From contig DATJTI010000016.1 in assembly GCA_035503615.1 (NCBI GenBank), forward strand, positions 1-28,365: DNA of 28,365 nt. Direction: 5' to 3'. This stretch comes from AP-15 sp035503615. Its GTDB lineage: Bacteria; Pseudomonadota; Alphaproteobacteria; ATCC43930; CGMCC-115725. Positions 1-6,971 of this stretch are shown here, in pieces. Position numbers and translations under genes: made by a program. The notes under the pieces are model-generated. The model saw only the letters and a program-made list of their open reading frames with translations, made no database searches and was not told the DNA's origin. Within the stretch, counting starts at the first letter, position 1; the number at the start of each line of letters is the position of its first letter.

Positions 1-216
1 CTGTCCAACCTGCACCCGGTCGGCACCTGCCGGATGGGCGGCGATGAGGCGGCGGTGCTCGATCCGCGCCTGCGGGTGCGCGGGATCGCCGGTCTGCGTG
101 TCGCCGACGCTTCGGTCATGCCATCGGTGCCCGCCGGCAACACCAACGCGCCATCGATCATGATCGGCGAGAAGGCTGCCGATATGATCCTCGAAGACGC
201 CGGCGCCCGCGCCTGA
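1..216 (+). CDS. GMC-family FAD oxidoreductase, C-terminal end (partial)
   Basis: Only the last 71 residues are in the window; the gene enters from the left in frame 1. The fragment has the C-terminal signature of the glucose-methanol-choline oxidoreductase family (choline dehydrogenase, alcohol dehydrogenase and relatives): an HPVGTCRMG segment carrying the catalytic-site histidine, then VLDPRLRVRGIAGLRVADAS, then NTNAPSIMIGEKAADMI, which closes the FAD site. These flavoenzymes oxidise alcohols to aldehydes or ketones. The substrate cannot be told from this end. It stops only 18 nt before the convergent nitrile hydratase accessory gene, with no obvious terminator hairpin between them. Confidence 0.9.
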   Translation: MSNLHPVGTCRMGGDEAAVLDPRLRVRGIAGLRVADASVMPSVPAGNTNAPSIMIGEKAADMILEDAGARA

Positions 217-234
217 TCGACTGGGTCAGGGGTG

Positions 235-612
235 CTATTCCGCCGCAAAATCCTCGGCGGCGAGTCCGATCGGGGTGCCGTGCGGGGTCCGCGCCGCGGC
301 GTGGCGCCAGGCAGCACCATAGCGGGCGAGGGCGGGGAGGTCGGCGGCACCCTTTTCGGCGACCAGATGTTCGAGGGCGGCGAGCCAGTGCCGGTAATAG
401 GTGTCGCCGCGGTCGGGGTCGCCCGCTTGCCGGGCGCGCTGGATCTCTTCAGTGAGGGCCGCGGTCCATTCGCTCCAGGTGAAGAGCCCACGCTCATGCA
501 AGGCGAGCGCCATCGCAAAGGCGTGTGCCTCCCATGGCGCGCCAAACACCGGCCCGTCGGGACCGCGCGGAATGTCCGGGAGCGCCGCCGCTACCGCGTC
601 GAAGCCGCTCAT
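235..612 (-). CDS. Nitrile hydratase accessory protein (P14K/NhlE-like)
   Basis: A 125-residue protein encoded last in the nitrile hydratase operon. Its ATG overlaps the beta-subunit stop by 4 nt (609-612), so translation is probably coupled. The stretch PVFGAPWEAHAFAMALALHE matches in kind the N-terminal PPFHAQWEGRVFAMQRAMG of the beta subunit next door, and TWSEWTAALTEEI and DTYYRHWLAALEHL also fit the beta N-terminal fold. Small accessory proteins of this type are known to carry cobalt and a modified alpha subunit into cobalt-type nitrile hydratase by subunit exchange. That role is inferred here from homology and position. Length is normal for the family. The alternative, a split beta subunit as in thiocyanate hydrolase, is unlikely because a full-length beta gene is present. 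Confidence 0.85.
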   Translation of the reverse strand: MSGFDAVAAALPDIPRGPDGPVFGAPWEAHAFAMALALHERGLFTWSEWTAALTEEIQRARQAGDPDRGDTYYRHWLAALEHLVAEKGAADLPALARYGAAWRHAAARTPHGTPIGLAAEDFAAE

Positions 613-1268
613 GCCGGGTCGAGATAGGGCTCGAACGCCTCGATCGACACGGTGATCGCCGGGTCGGCGTCCTCGCCCCACAATTCGCGCGCCGCGAACA
701 CGACGGTGTAGAGCCATTGCGGATTGTCGCCGGCGCCGAGTGCGGCGGTATCGGGGAAGACATGGCAGCCGCGCACCGCTTCGACGATGCCGGTCTTGCC
801 GCGGGCATAGCGCGGCAGCCGGGTGTGGGTCGCCGGGTTGATGTTTCTGGCACGCACCCGGTCGCCCGGTTTGAACCGTGCCGGCGTGTTGGTCGGACGT
901 GAAAATTCTCCGCGGGTCTGCCCTTTGGCGACCTCGGCCGCGGTCAGCTTTCGCGGCAGTGCCGCACCGGCGCGCAGCGAATGGCCGGCGGCGATCTCGT
1001 CCTCGCCGACCAGCCCGCGCCGCAGCAGCCGGCTTTCGAGACCGAGAAACCAGCGCCGGTAATAGGACGAGCGCAGATACTCCACCGGCGGTAGCGTTTC
1101 GAGCGAGGCGCGCCCGCCATCGATCGTCCATAGCCCGGGAAAGCCCATCGCCCGCTGCATCGCGAAGACACGTCCCTCCCACTGCGCATGAAACGGCGGC
1201 TCGTCCGGCTCGGGTTCGATTGGGCCAAAGCCGTGCATGCCGCCCATATCGTGCACCGAGTTGGTCAT
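609..1268 (-). CDS. nthB: Nitrile hydratase beta subunit
   Basis: A 219-residue subunit of nitrile hydratase, which hydrates nitriles to amides in the cytoplasm. The start is the ATG giving MTNSVHDMGGMHGFG, the classic beta N-terminus; it overlaps the alpha stop by 4 nt (1265-1268). The N-terminal helical domain (about 1-100) contains VEYLRSSYYRRWFLGLE. The C-terminal barrel domain (about 120-219) contains FKPGDRVRARNINPATHTR, then LPRYARGKTGIVE and WLYTVVFAARELWG. The arginines of the HTRLPRYARGKTG segment are of the kind that hydrogen-bond the oxidised metal-ligand cysteines of alpha. The full-length one-piece subunit argues for nitrile hydratase rather than thiocyanate hydrolase, in which this chain is split. 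Confidence 0.95.
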   Translation of the reverse strand: MTNSVHDMGGMHGFGPIEPEPDEPPFHAQWEGRVFAMQRAMGFPGLWTIDGGRASLETLPPVEYLRSSYYRRWFLGLESRLLRRGLVGEDEIAAGHSLRAGAALPRKLTAAEVAKGQTRGEFSRPTNTPARFKPGDRVRARNINPATHTRLPRYARGKTGIVEAVRGCHVFPDTAALGAGDNPQWLYTVVFAARELWGEDADPAITVSIEAFEPYLDPA

Positions 1269-1900
1269 GGCCCGCGCACCTCCTCGGGCCGCTTTGGCAG
1301 GCCGCTGCCGACCATGCTGTCGCGCGTGACGAGCCCGGCGAGGCGATCCTCGCTCCATCCTTCGGTGCCGTCAGGCCGCATCGGCACGACCAGAAACCGC
1401 GTCTCGGCGGTCGAATCCCAGACCCGGATCTGCGTCTGCGGCGGCAGGCTGACCCCGAACTCGGCCAAGACACCCTTCGGGTCGATGACCGCGCGCGAGC
1501 GGTAGGGTGCCGATTTGTACCAGGTGGGCGGCAACCCCAGCACTTCCCACGGGTAGCATGAGCACAATGTGCAGACGACAAGGTTGTGGGTCTGCGGCGT
1601 GTTCTCGACCGCGATCAGATGGCTGCCGACCCGGCTGAAATGGCCGGCGGAATTGACTGCCTCGGTCGCATCGGCGAGCAGCCGGCGCTTGAATTCCGGG
1701 TCGGCCCAGGCGCGGGCGACGATGCGTGCACCGTTGCGCGGCCCGATATTGGTCTCGAACGCCTCGATGATCTGGTCGAGTGCGGCCGGATCGACATAGC
1801 CCTTCTCGGTCAGGATGGTTTCGAGCGCCCGGACCCGCACCTCCATCTCCGACAATTCCGACCCGCTCGCCGGATGGGAATGGGCATGCTCCTCGGCCAT
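1265..1900 (-). CDS. nthA: Nitrile hydratase alpha subunit, cobalt type
   Basis: The metal-binding subunit, 211 residues. The ATG at 1900 is chosen because GGAGG lies 6 nt upstream; an upstream in-frame TTG lacks such a site. The metal centre is VCTLCSC at residues 109-115, where Cys110, Cys113, Ser114 and Cys115 should bind the metal and Cys113/Cys115 should be oxidised to sulfinate/sulfenate. Threonine in VCTLCSC is the hallmark of the non-corrin cobalt class (iron enzymes have VCSLCSC). YPWEVLGLPPTWYK follows, and LVTRDSMVGSGLP closes the family core. A His-containing N-terminus (EEHAHSHP) is also present. It lies 95 nt downstream of the Rieske oxygenase stop and is probably co-transcribed. 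Confidence 0.96.
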   Translation of the reverse strand: MAEEHAHSHPASGSELSEMEVRVRALETILTEKGYVDPAALDQIIEAFETNIGPRNGARIVARAWADPEFKRRLLADATEAVNSAGHFSRVGSHLIAVENTPQTHNLVVCTLCSCYPWEVLGLPPTWYKSAPYRSRAVIDPKGVLAEFGVSLPPQTQIRVWDSTAETRFLVVPMRPDGTEGWSEDRLAGLVTRDSMVGSGLPKRPEEVRGP

Positions 1901-1995
1901 CGCTCGCCTCCGCAATCAGATGCCCGATGCTATGGCCCCGACCGCATGAAGTCGAGCCTGCGCCAGCGACGCCAGGCGCGGAACCATTCCAGTTA

Positions 1996-3387
1996 TCACT
2001 CGGCGGCTTGCGCGACGGTGGCGGGCGGATGGCGCCAGGTGGCGAGGTCGGCCCAGCTGTCGGCTTCCATGAATTGGGCCCAGCGGGCGTAGAGGTTGCG
2101 CATCGGCTCTTCGCTCGATTGCGCTTTGGTGATGTCGATGACGCGGCCGGGAATGCGCAAGCCCTCCCACTCGAAATTCTCGACCGCGGTGCCGAGCCCC
2201 ATCTCATAGCAATAGGGATGGCGCCGCGCGATCACACCGCGGCTTGCGGCATGCGCGTAGTTCCAGTTTTCCATGTCGTCCTGCTCGGTCATGCCGGCCG
2301 GACCCGAATAGCGGATGTAATAGTCGCGCAGGAAATCCTTGACCTCGGAGGGTGCCTCACGATCGACAAAGAACCAGCGCCACACTTCGGTCTGGTGCGC
2401 GCCGCGCGGGTGCCATACCGCGATCGTGCGCGGCTGGCGCGGCAATAGAGCGATATTCGGAAAGATTTCGCCGGGTGCGCCCAACAACCGTGCCTCGGCA
2501 CCGCGGGTGCGGCGCCGTTCCGCCTCGCAATGCGCGAAATATTCGGACACGATCGGCGAGTGCTGATAGGTCGCCGGCGGCGGCAAATCCTTTGGCAGGA
2601 CATAGACGATTGTCTGATGGCCGCGGTCCGAGATCGCGACATGCAGTTTGCGGCCGAGCAGCAGTTCCGACATGTCGCGGCGCCCGGCGCCTGAAGGCCC
2701 GATGCCGGCCAGATCGACCGAGCGGTGACTAATGTTATGGTAGCTGTCGCCGCTGAAATTCTCCGCCGGGAACTTCCAGTTGCACGGAATGAGCCATTTC
2801 TGCACACCGCCCAGCACCTCGGCCTGACCTTCGCGCCCGTCGCGGCCATCGAGGATCAAATCGAGATAGCGGGCGAAATCGCCGAGATATTCCTCAAAGG
2901 ATGGCGCCGCCTTGTCCCAATTGGCCCAGATCGAACCCTTGTAGTTGCAAAGCTGTGCGACCTCGACCAGCCCCCATTGCGCGCGGTCGAGTTGCGAGTG
3001 ATAGGCCTCGCGAAAATACGGCACGCCGACCAGCTTGCCGTCGGTCGCATAGCTCCAGCCGTGATAGGGGCAGGTAAAGACCGGGGTGTTGCCCTCGTCA
3101 TAGCGGCACACCTTCATGCCGCGATGCCGGCAGGAATTGAGGAACACGTGAATTTCTCCGGCCCGGTCGCGGCACAGGATCACGCTTTCCTCGCCCATGC
3201 CCGAGACAAAGAAATCGCCGGGGTTCGGGATCTGGCTCTCATGCCCGACAAAGAGCCAGGCGCGGGCGAACAGCCGCTCCTGCTCCGCCGCGTAGATCTC
3301 GTCGTTGACAAAGATCTCACGGCTGATCCGCCCTCGGTCGAGATCGACCAGGCCCGGACGATACCCTGATCCCGATACTCTGGTCAT
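1996..3387 (-). CDS. Rieske non-heme iron oxygenase, large (alpha) subunit
   Basis: A 463-residue aromatic-ring-hydroxylating dioxygenase alpha subunit. The Rieske [2Fe-2S] site is Cys86-R-His88 with Cys106-P-Y-His109 (NSCRHRGMKVC and CPYHGW). The mononuclear iron site lies near residues 210-221 in NFSGDSYHNISHRSVDL: Asp214 bridges to the Rieske cluster, and His217 and His221 are the likely ligands. A DDMENWNYA segment near residue 385 supplies the third acidic ligand. The start has a GAGGAGG site 6 nt upstream and overlaps the preceding dehydrogenase stop by 4 nt. No beta subunit, ferredoxin or reductase is in the window, so electrons must come from elsewhere. Such enzymes add O2 to aromatics or demethylate or oxidise side chains; the substrate is unknown. 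Confidence 0.93.
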   Translation of the reverse strand: MTRVSGSGYRPGLVDLDRGRISREIFVNDEIYAAEQERLFARAWLFVGHESQIPNPGDFFVSGMGEESVILCRDRAGEIHVFLNSCRHRGMKVCRYDEGNTPVFTCPYHGWSYATDGKLVGVPYFREAYHSQLDRAQWGLVEVAQLCNYKGSIWANWDKAAPSFEEYLGDFARYLDLILDGRDGREGQAEVLGGVQKWLIPCNWKFPAENFSGDSYHNISHRSVDLAGIGPSGAGRRDMSELLLGRKLHVAISDRGHQTIVYVLPKDLPPPATYQHSPIVSEYFAHCEAERRRTRGAEARLLGAPGEIFPNIALLPRQPRTIAVWHPRGAHQTEVWRWFFVDREAPSEVKDFLRDYYIRYSGPAGMTEQDDMENWNYAHAASRGVIARRHPYCYEMGLGTAVENFEWEGLRIPGRVIDITKAQSSEEPMRNLYARWAQFMEADSWADLATWRHPPATVAQAAE

Positions 3388-4316
3388 CGCCGGCCTCCTC
3401 GCCGCGGATCGTCCGCCTGGTAGTTTACCGCATTCCGCCCGTGCTGCGAACGCAGCTCGCAGCCGGCCATCGCTTCGAGGATGCGGGCGGCGACCGGGAA
3501 ACCCTCCTGGCCCCAGCCCTGCACCTGCGCGCGATGCAGGATGTCATGGGCGAGGAGGCCCAGGCTCGCCGGCGCGCCGACCTCGCGGGCGAGTTCGCCG
3601 GCCAGATGCAAATCCTTGGCGACGATGTCGAGGGTGCCGCCGGCGGTGAAGCTGCCGCTCAAGACCGAGCGCGGGATGTTGTCGAAGGTGCGGCTGGCGC
3701 CGGCGCTGAACGGCACGATCTGCGCCAGCACGCCCGGATCGACACCGGCCTTGGCGCCGATCAGCAAGCCTTCGAGTGCCGCGACAAAATTGGTGTAGCC
3801 GAGATATTGCGTGACGAGCTTGGCGATAGCACCGGCCCCCGATCCGCCCACATAAAAGATGTTGCGGGCGATCGCTTCGAATAGCGGGCGGCATTTGGCG
3901 AAGACCGCTTCCTCGCCGCCGACCATGACCGTCATGCCGGGCGGACGGCCGCTGACCGGCGCGTCGAGCATGTCGATGCCTTTGCCGCGGCAGGTCTCGG
4001 CCACCCGGCGCGCCACCGCGGGCGCGTTCGTCGTCAGGTCGATATAGCCACCGCCGCGACGCAGCCCGGCGAGGATGCCGGTCGCTGGGTCGAGCACCGC
4101 AGGCTCCATCTCGGCCGGGCCCGGCAGCGAGGTGAACACGATCTCGCTCTTCTCGGCCACCTCGCGCGGAGTGTCGGCGACGGCAGCGCCACGGGCCGCA
4201 AGTGCCTGCGTCGCGACGGGCCGCGCATCGTGAATGGTCAGCGAGTGGCCGGCATCGATCAAAGAGCCGGCGATCGGCGTTCCCATCGTCCCGGTGCCGA
4301 TAAATCCGAGCTGCAT
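3384..4316 (-). CDS. 3-hydroxyisobutyrate dehydrogenase-like NAD(P)-dependent oxidoreductase
   Basis: A 310-residue member of the beta-hydroxyacid dehydrogenase family and first gene of the minus-strand catabolic operon. The start ATG follows an AGGAGG site. The Rossmann motif is GFIGTGTMG at residues 4-12, with FTSLPGPAEM and YIDLTTNAP typical of the family. The substrate loop reads DAPVSGRPPGMTVMVGG and is about five residues shorter than the usual DAPVSGG-x-x-GA-x-x-G-x-L-T-I-M-V-GG. The catalytic lysine is Lys166 in AKLVTQYL, where the usual K-x-x-N-N is K-x-x-T-Q. These changes suggest a substrate other than 3-hydroxyisobutyrate or tartronate semialdehyde. It probably oxidises a hydroxyacid or reduces a semialdehyde in the pathway fed by the Rieske oxygenase and nitrile hydratase. 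Confidence 0.88.
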   Translation of the reverse strand: MQLGFIGTGTMGTPIAGSLIDAGHSLTIHDARPVATQALAARGAAVADTPREVAEKSEIVFTSLPGPAEMEPAVLDPATGILAGLRRGGGYIDLTTNAPAVARRVAETCRGKGIDMLDAPVSGRPPGMTVMVGGEEAVFAKCRPLFEAIARNIFYVGGSGAGAIAKLVTQYLGYTNFVAALEGLLIGAKAGVDPGVLAQIVPFSAGASRTFDNIPRSVLSGSFTAGGTLDIVAKDLHLAGELAREVGAPASLGLLAHDILHRAQVQGWGQEGFPVAARILEAMAGCELRSQHGRNAVNYQADDPRRGGRR

Positions 4317-4438
4317 CGCCCCGGTCCTCCTCTGCTGTCGATCGCGCCGCCGGCAATCCCGATTGGTGGCAATCGCGATTGGCGCCCGGCGCCGCTGCCC
4401 GGTTATTGTGCGCCCACCCATCGGCGTGGAGGAAGAGG
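4317..4438. promoter_or_regulatory. Divergent promoter region with paired CAATC-NN-GATTG dyads
   Basis: This 122-bp region separates the dehydrogenase/Rieske/nitrile hydratase operon (minus) from the LLM oxidoreductase gene (plus). It contains two inverted repeats of the same sequence: CAATCCCGATTG at 4354-4365 and the perfect palindrome CAATCGCGATTG at 4370-4381. Their centres are 16 bp apart, and ATTG-GTGG-CAAT bridges them. This is the usual layout of a two-dimer operator controlling a divergent promoter pair. A weak possible -35/-10 pair for the plus gene (TTGGCG at 4379, TATTGT at 4404, 19-bp spacer) overlaps the right dyad. No regulator gene lies in the window. The dyads are seen directly; their role is inferred. 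Confidence 0.5.
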
Positions 4439-5392
4439 ATGCAGTTCGGTTTCAACCTGCCGATCAGCGGCGCGCTGTCCGAGCCGGCGATCGTGACCCG
4501 GATCGCGCAGGAGGGCGAGGCGATGGGCTATGACTACCTGACCTTGACCGATCACATCGTGCTGCCGAACCTGAAGGTCCCGGGCTATCCCTATTCGGAG
4601 AGCGGCGAGTTTTACGAGGTGGGGCCGCAGCGCCGGCACGAGCAGCTAAGCGCGGCGGCCTTTGTCGCCGCCAAGACCCGGAAAATCCGGCTCGTGCTGG
4701 CGGTCATGGTCGTCCCCTATCGGCCGGCGGTGCTCGCCGCCAAGATGCTGGCGACGATCGATGTGCTGTCGGGCGGACGGCTCACCGTCGGGATCGGCGC
4801 CGGCTGGCTCGAAGCCGAATTCGACGCGGTGGCAGTGACCCCGTTCGCCGATCGCGGTGCCGTCACCGACGAATATATCGACGCCTTCCGCATGCTGTGG
4901 ACCGAGGAGCGGCCGCGCTTCGCCGGGCGCTGGGTCAAGTTTGACGATGTGCTGTTCGAGCCGAAGCCGGCGCAGCAGCCGCATCCGCCGATCTGGGTTG
5001 GCGGCGAGAGCGGCCCGGCCTTGCGCCGTGCTGCCCGGCGTGGCGACGCGTGGTATCCGATCGGCAGCAACAACCGTCACCTGCTCGACAGCCTGCCGCG
5101 CTATCGCGCCGGTGTGGCGCGGCTGCGCAAATCGACCGCCGAAGCCGGCCGCGACCCGGCGAGCGTGGCGCTGACCTACCGCATCAAGCGCTATGGCGAG
5201 GCGGTGCCGGAGCGGGCGTCCGACGGCGAGCGGCGGCTGTTTTCCGGCAGCGCCGTCGACCTGATCGGCGATTTCCGGGAATTGCGCGATCTCGGGGTCA
5301 GCGCGGTCGACATCGATTTCGAGCGGCCCGACCCCGACGATGCGCTCGCGGAAATGCGCCGCTTCCGCGAAACCGTGCTCGCCCGCGTCTGA
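4439..5392 (+). CDS. Luciferase-like (LLM class) flavin/F420-dependent oxidoreductase
   Basis: A 317-residue protein of the bacterial luciferase-like superfamily, closest in style to the Rv2161c-type F420-dependent subfamily. The start ATG has GGAGGAAGAGG immediately upstream. Recognisable parts are MQFGFNLP at the N-terminus, YDYLTLTDHIVLPN, LVLAVMVVPYRPAVLAAKML, then SGGRLTVGIGAGWLEAEFDA at residues 111-130, and PPIWVGGESGPALRRAARRG for the cofactor phosphate. Such enzymes use reduced F420 or FMN for redox or monooxygenase chemistry. Whether this organism makes F420 cannot be judged here. Its divergent position and shared control region suggest it works on the same pathway as the nitrile hydratase operon. 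Confidence 0.88.
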   Translation: MQFGFNLPISGALSEPAIVTRIAQEGEAMGYDYLTLTDHIVLPNLKVPGYPYSESGEFYEVGPQRRHEQLSAAAFVAAKTRKIRLVLAVMVVPYRPAVLAAKMLATIDVLSGGRLTVGIGAGWLEAEFDAVAVTPFADRGAVTDEYIDAFRMLWTEERPRFAGRWVKFDDVLFEPKPAQQPHPPIWVGGESGPALRRAARRGDAWYPIGSNNRHLLDSLPRYRAGVARLRKSTAEAGRDPASVALTYRIKRYGEAVPERASDGERRLFSGSAVDLIGDFRELRDLGVSAVDIDFERPDPDDALAEMRRFRETVLARV

Positions 5393-5498
5393 CTGCGCGC
5401 CGATTTGCGGCGAACATTACGCAGCGGCTATTCGCGGTGATGCTGGCGGCCGCCGCGCGGCTGTCGCGAAGCTGACATGAATTCTGTGCATTTGCGCG

Positions 5499-5510
5499 AT
5501 GCCCGGGCAT
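5499..5510. promoter_or_regulatory. 12-bp perfect palindrome upstream of MFS gene
   Basis: ATGCCCGGGCAT is a perfect inverted repeat centred about 57 bp upstream of the transporter start, in the 169-bp gap after the LLM gene. The position suits an operator, but no clear -35/-10 pair was found beside it, and a GC-rich palindrome of this size could occur by chance. Confidence 0.25.
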
Positions 5511-5561
5511 TCTCTATCGGCACTTCCCGTTGCCGGAGAGCGGTACCTGCGGAGGAACACC

Positions 5562-6872
5562 ATGGATCGCACGGTCGCGCAATCGGCCATGCGCAAAGTG
5601 TATTTGCGCGTGTTGCCGTTCGCGGTCCTGACCTATTTCCTGTGCTACATCGACCGCATCAATGTCGGCTTTGCCGCGCTGACGATGAACCAGGATCTGG
5701 GGCTCGACCCGGCGATGTACGGCATGGCCGCGGGTGCCTTTTTCTGGGGCTACGTGCTGTTCGAGGTGCCGAGCAACCTGGTGCTCGAAAAGATCGGCGC
5801 CCGGATCTGGATCGCCCGCATCATGATCACCTGGGGAATCATCTCCGGGGCCACCGCCTTTGCCGTCGGTCCCTACAGCTTCATGGCGATCCGGTTTCTG
5901 CTCGGGGTCGCCGAGGCCGGGCTGTTTCCGGGGTTTGTGCTGTTCTTCACCTATTGGTTCCCCAACGGCCATCGCGCCCGGATCAATGCCGGCTTCATCC
6001 TCGCTCTGCCGGTCGCGGTTGCCGCTGGCGCCCCGGTCTCGACCGCACTTCTTGGCCTGAACGGGCTGTTCGGTCTGAAAGGCTGGCAATGCCTCTATAT
6101 TTTCGAGGCGATCCCGACCGTGCTGATTGGCATTGCCGTGTTCTTCTACGTGACCGACGGCCCGGACAAGGCTCGCTGGCTGAGTGCGGCGGAGCGTGAC
6201 TGGCTCGGCGGCGTGCTCGCCGGCGAGCGGCGGGAGATCGCCGCCCGGCACGGCGCGCATGTGCTGCGTGCCTGCTTCAGCCCGAAGATCCTGCTGCTGT
6301 CGCTGAACTATCTCGGGATCGGTGCTGCCAGCCTCGGCCTCCTGCTGTTTCTGCCGCAGATCATCAAGCAGCTCGGCATCACCAACATGCAGGTCGGCTG
6401 GGTGACGATGATCCCCTATCTGTGCGGTGCGGTCAGCATGGTGGGGTTCGGCTGGCTGTCCGACCGGATCGGCGACCGGCGCTGGCTCCTGTTCGCGACC
6501 TGCGTCGTCGCGACGGTCGGCCTCGTCATCGCCGGCCGCACGATCGGCACCTGGTGGTCGCTCGGCGGCATCACCCTCGCCGCGATCGGGCTCTACGGTA
6601 CCAAGGGGCCGTTCTGGTCGATGCCGACGATGCTGCTGACCGGCCCCGCCGCCGCGGCCGGCATCGCCTGGATCAACTCGCTCGGCAATCTCGGCGGCTT
6701 TATCGGGCCGGCTGCCGTCGGCTGGGCCAAAGAGCTGACCGGCAGCTTTGCCGGCGGACTCTACGGGCTCGCCTGCTGCGCGCTCGTTTCGGCGGTGGTC
6801 GCGCTGTTCTGGCTGCACATACCGCGGCAGATGGCGGGGTCGGCGAAGGTGGCACCGGTTCTCGCCGAGTGA
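5562..6872 (+). CDS. MFS transporter, anion:cation symporter (ACS) type
   Basis: A 436-residue inner-membrane transporter with about 12 predicted membrane segments. The start ATG follows GGAGGAACACC. The N-terminal YFLCYIDRINVGFAALTMNQ is the signature of the ACS family, which imports organic anions such as phthalate, glucarate, tartrate and hydroxyphenylacetates. VGFGWLSDRIGDRRW in the second half is the repeated cytoplasmic loop motif A. FLLGVAEAGLFPGFVLFFTYW and GIAWINSLGNLGGFIGP are also family-typical. There is no cleavable signal, and both termini should be cytoplasmic. It lies 169 bp after the LLM gene on the same strand and probably imports the substrate of the adjacent catabolic genes; that substrate is not predictable from sequence alone. 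Confidence 0.92.
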   Translation: MDRTVAQSAMRKVYLRVLPFAVLTYFLCYIDRINVGFAALTMNQDLGLDPAMYGMAAGAFFWGYVLFEVPSNLVLEKIGARIWIARIMITWGIISGATAFAVGPYSFMAIRFLLGVAEAGLFPGFVLFFTYWFPNGHRARINAGFILALPVAVAAGAPVSTALLGLNGLFGLKGWQCLYIFEAIPTVLIGIAVFFYVTDGPDKARWLSAAERDWLGGVLAGERREIAARHGAHVLRACFSPKILLLSLNYLGIGAASLGLLLFLPQIIKQLGITNMQVGWVTMIPYLCGAVSMVGFGWLSDRIGDRRWLLFATCVVATVGLVIAGRTIGTWWSLGGITLAAIGLYGTKGPFWSMPTMLLTGPAAAAGIAWINSLGNLGGFIGPAAVGWAKELTGSFAGGLYGLACCALVSAVVALFWLHIPRQMAGSAKVAPVLAE

Positions 6873-6971
6873 CGCCGCTGCGCGCAAGCCAGGCGTCGCG
6901 CAAAAAGGCTTTCGCTCGGCCCGCCATGACCGTATCGGTAGGCGCCACACCCCGGATCGACAGGGACCACC

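Noticed and set aside
235..1900. Thiocyanate hydrolase instead of nitrile hydratase
   Set aside because: Thiocyanate hydrolase has the beta chain split in two; here a full-length beta subunit and a separate accessory protein are encoded.
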